From the NCBI GenBank assembly GCA_942491465.1, contig CALOBA010000081.1, positions 62,001-126,000 of the forward strand: a stretch of DNA of 64,000 bases. Reading direction: 5' to 3'. Within the stretch, counting starts at the first letter, position 1. The number at the start of each line of letters is the position of its first letter. Under the pieces are notes generated by a model. That model was not told the origin of the DNA, made no database searches, and saw nothing but the letters and a program-made list of their open reading frames with translations. The stretch comes from CALOBA01 sp942491465 (GTDB taxonomy: Bacteria; Pseudomonadota; Gammaproteobacteria; Chromatiales; Chromatiaceae). The position numbers and the translations under genes were made by a program. Below, piece after piece: positions 63,003-64,000 of the stretch.

Positions 63003-63804
63003 TCAGGACGCGGGGCGGCTTGGATGCTGCTCGCCCATAAGGCGGTCCAGCGTCTGCAATCCCACGACCTCGGCCCCCCAAAGCTGGCCGGAGCGCGATC
63101 GCGCGGGAGACTGTTCGTCACCGAGGCAGTCGACGATCAACCCCGCACCGGAAAAATCTTCGTCAACCGTGTAGACGCTCGGCGTAACCACAACGGACCC
63201 GATGCCGGCGGCGCGGGCTGACCTGAGGCCGTTGGCGGAATCTTCGATCGCAACGCAACGCTCAGGCGACAATCCTCATGCTCGACAGGACCAGTTCGTA
63301 GATATCGGGTGCCGGCTTCTTGGCAGGAACGATATCTCCGGCGGCAATCTCTTCGAACCAATCAACCAAGCCCGGCTCCGCCTTGACGGATCGCAGCAAC
63401 GCCAGCACGTTTTCCGGCGTTGTGGTCGTGGCAATCGCCATGCGCACACCGGCAGCCCTGGTCGCCCTCAGCAGTCTCAGCACGCCTGGGCGCAGGCCAA
63501 TGGCTCCGTTTTCGACGAGTCGCACATAATGTTCGGTCTTGCGCTGGTGCAGCCGCCGGACTAGCGTGTCGACATCCATGTCGTCGGGCAGGCGAGGATC
63601 CTGCTCAGCGATAAAGCGTCGAATACGCTCTTTGCCGCCGGTGACCGCGAGCAACCGGCCATAATGCGCCTCATCCCATACCCAGTCCAGGCCGAAGTCA
63701 GAGAACGCTTCGTTGAAGGCAACGCGATGGCCGTCGCGCTCGGTCTCTGCGAGCGTGCCATCGACATCAAAAATGATGGCTTCAAGTTTCCGGATCGTTG
63801 ACAT
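63003..63804 (-). pseudogene. Frameshifted CbbY-like HAD phosphatase
   Basis: The first frame (start 63804) has the HAD nucleophile motif AIIFDVDGTLAETERDGHR, cap helices, MAIATTTTPENV and the Lys motif IVPAKKPAPDIYELVLS, then runs into SMRIVA and a stop. The second frame resumes LSPERCVAIEDSANGLRSAR with the last HAD motif. One extra base around 63271-63278 explains the break; without it the product would be about 265 residues, as in CbbY/xylulose-5-phosphate phosphatase. Either inactive or a base-calling error. It is 336 bp from the EPS operon. Confidence 0.85.
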
Positions 63805-64000
63805 CTGAACTCCGTGGTCGCTAGGGCGACGAAGCGTAACACAACAGGCACCACTGACGGCCAGCGGCGGAGGGACGACGGGTCGGGTTCGCGCGACCGG
63901 ACGCAGAAACGCGGGTTCCGGCCGTGCCGCGAACCGCAGCGCGACCGGCCGAAAGATGACGGTGATGTTGCCCAGAACTCCGCCTTCTGGTAAAGATGCG

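Noticed and set aside
63805..64000. Open frame running into the window edge upstream of the HAD gene
   Set aside because: Arg/Pro-rich translation in all frames with no recognisable motif; cannot be judged without flanking sequence.

Overview
The window is high-G+C DNA from a gammaproteobacterium. The best guess is a member of the Chromatiales (purple sulfur bacteria and relatives). This rests on the housekeeping order TPR protein-ispE-tRNA-Gln-prs-rplY-pth, hemA-prfA, pilB-pilC-pilD-coaE, and on an exosortase A (XrtA) exopolysaccharide locus. No rRNA or photosynthesis gene is present, so the assignment is inference. Genes for glucosylglycerate-type solutes fit a salt-exposed habitat but do not prove one.

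Layout. 0-1 kb: end of a two-component regulator operon with PepSY and His-rich exported proteins. 1.2-4.5 kb: a small membrane protein and two coupled CNNM/CorC-type transporters behind a possible Pho box. 4.5-8.25 kb: a gene graveyard (TAXI transporter remnant, truncated GtrA, EAL remnant, other fragments) around one intact polytopic membrane protein. 8.25-11.5 kb: glutamine amidotransferase, TerB-like protein, and an AAA ATPase/DUF4276 pair that looks like an antiphage or nuclease module. 11.7-18.6 kb: AmpG, a SIR2-like protein with a candidate sigma-54 promoter, an IclR regulator, NadC and a DUF1631 protein. 18.9-21.8 kb: a tightly packed DUF1538-DUF1538-PII-CBS-AmpD operon. 21.9-26.4 kb: argG, acs and a NYN/cold-shock fusion. 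26.5-31.2 kb: type IV pilus pilBCD and coaE. 31.2-39.9 kb: pth, rplY, prs, tRNA-Gln, ispE and a TPR lipoprotein-like gene on the minus strand, then hemA-prfA and prolyl aminopeptidase. 40.2-46.8 kb: a CheA hybrid/CheW/MCP/CheW chemosensory operon. 46.9-48.4 kb: gabD.

48.4-62.7 kb is a minus-strand accessory island, visibly less G+C-rich than the rest. It carries a six-cysteine Kunitz-like lipoprotein, a GH13_18 phosphorylase with a matching glycosyltransferase, and a complete-looking XrtA/EPS set: export lipoprotein, chain-length protein, tyrosine kinase, outer-membrane protein, TIGR03087 glycosyltransferase, exosortase A-EpsI fusion, TIGR04063 glycosyltransferase and O-antigen-ligase-like protein. 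Two of these genes, and a CbbY-like phosphatase just beyond, are broken by single-base frameshifts. The tyrosine kinase ends in a Tyr-Gly tract encoded by an eight-copy hexanucleotide repeat.

Two 109-bp copies of a palindromic MITE-like element (about 94% identical, opposite orientation) lie after ampG and between pilC and pilD. No CRISPR array, integrase or transposase gene was seen.
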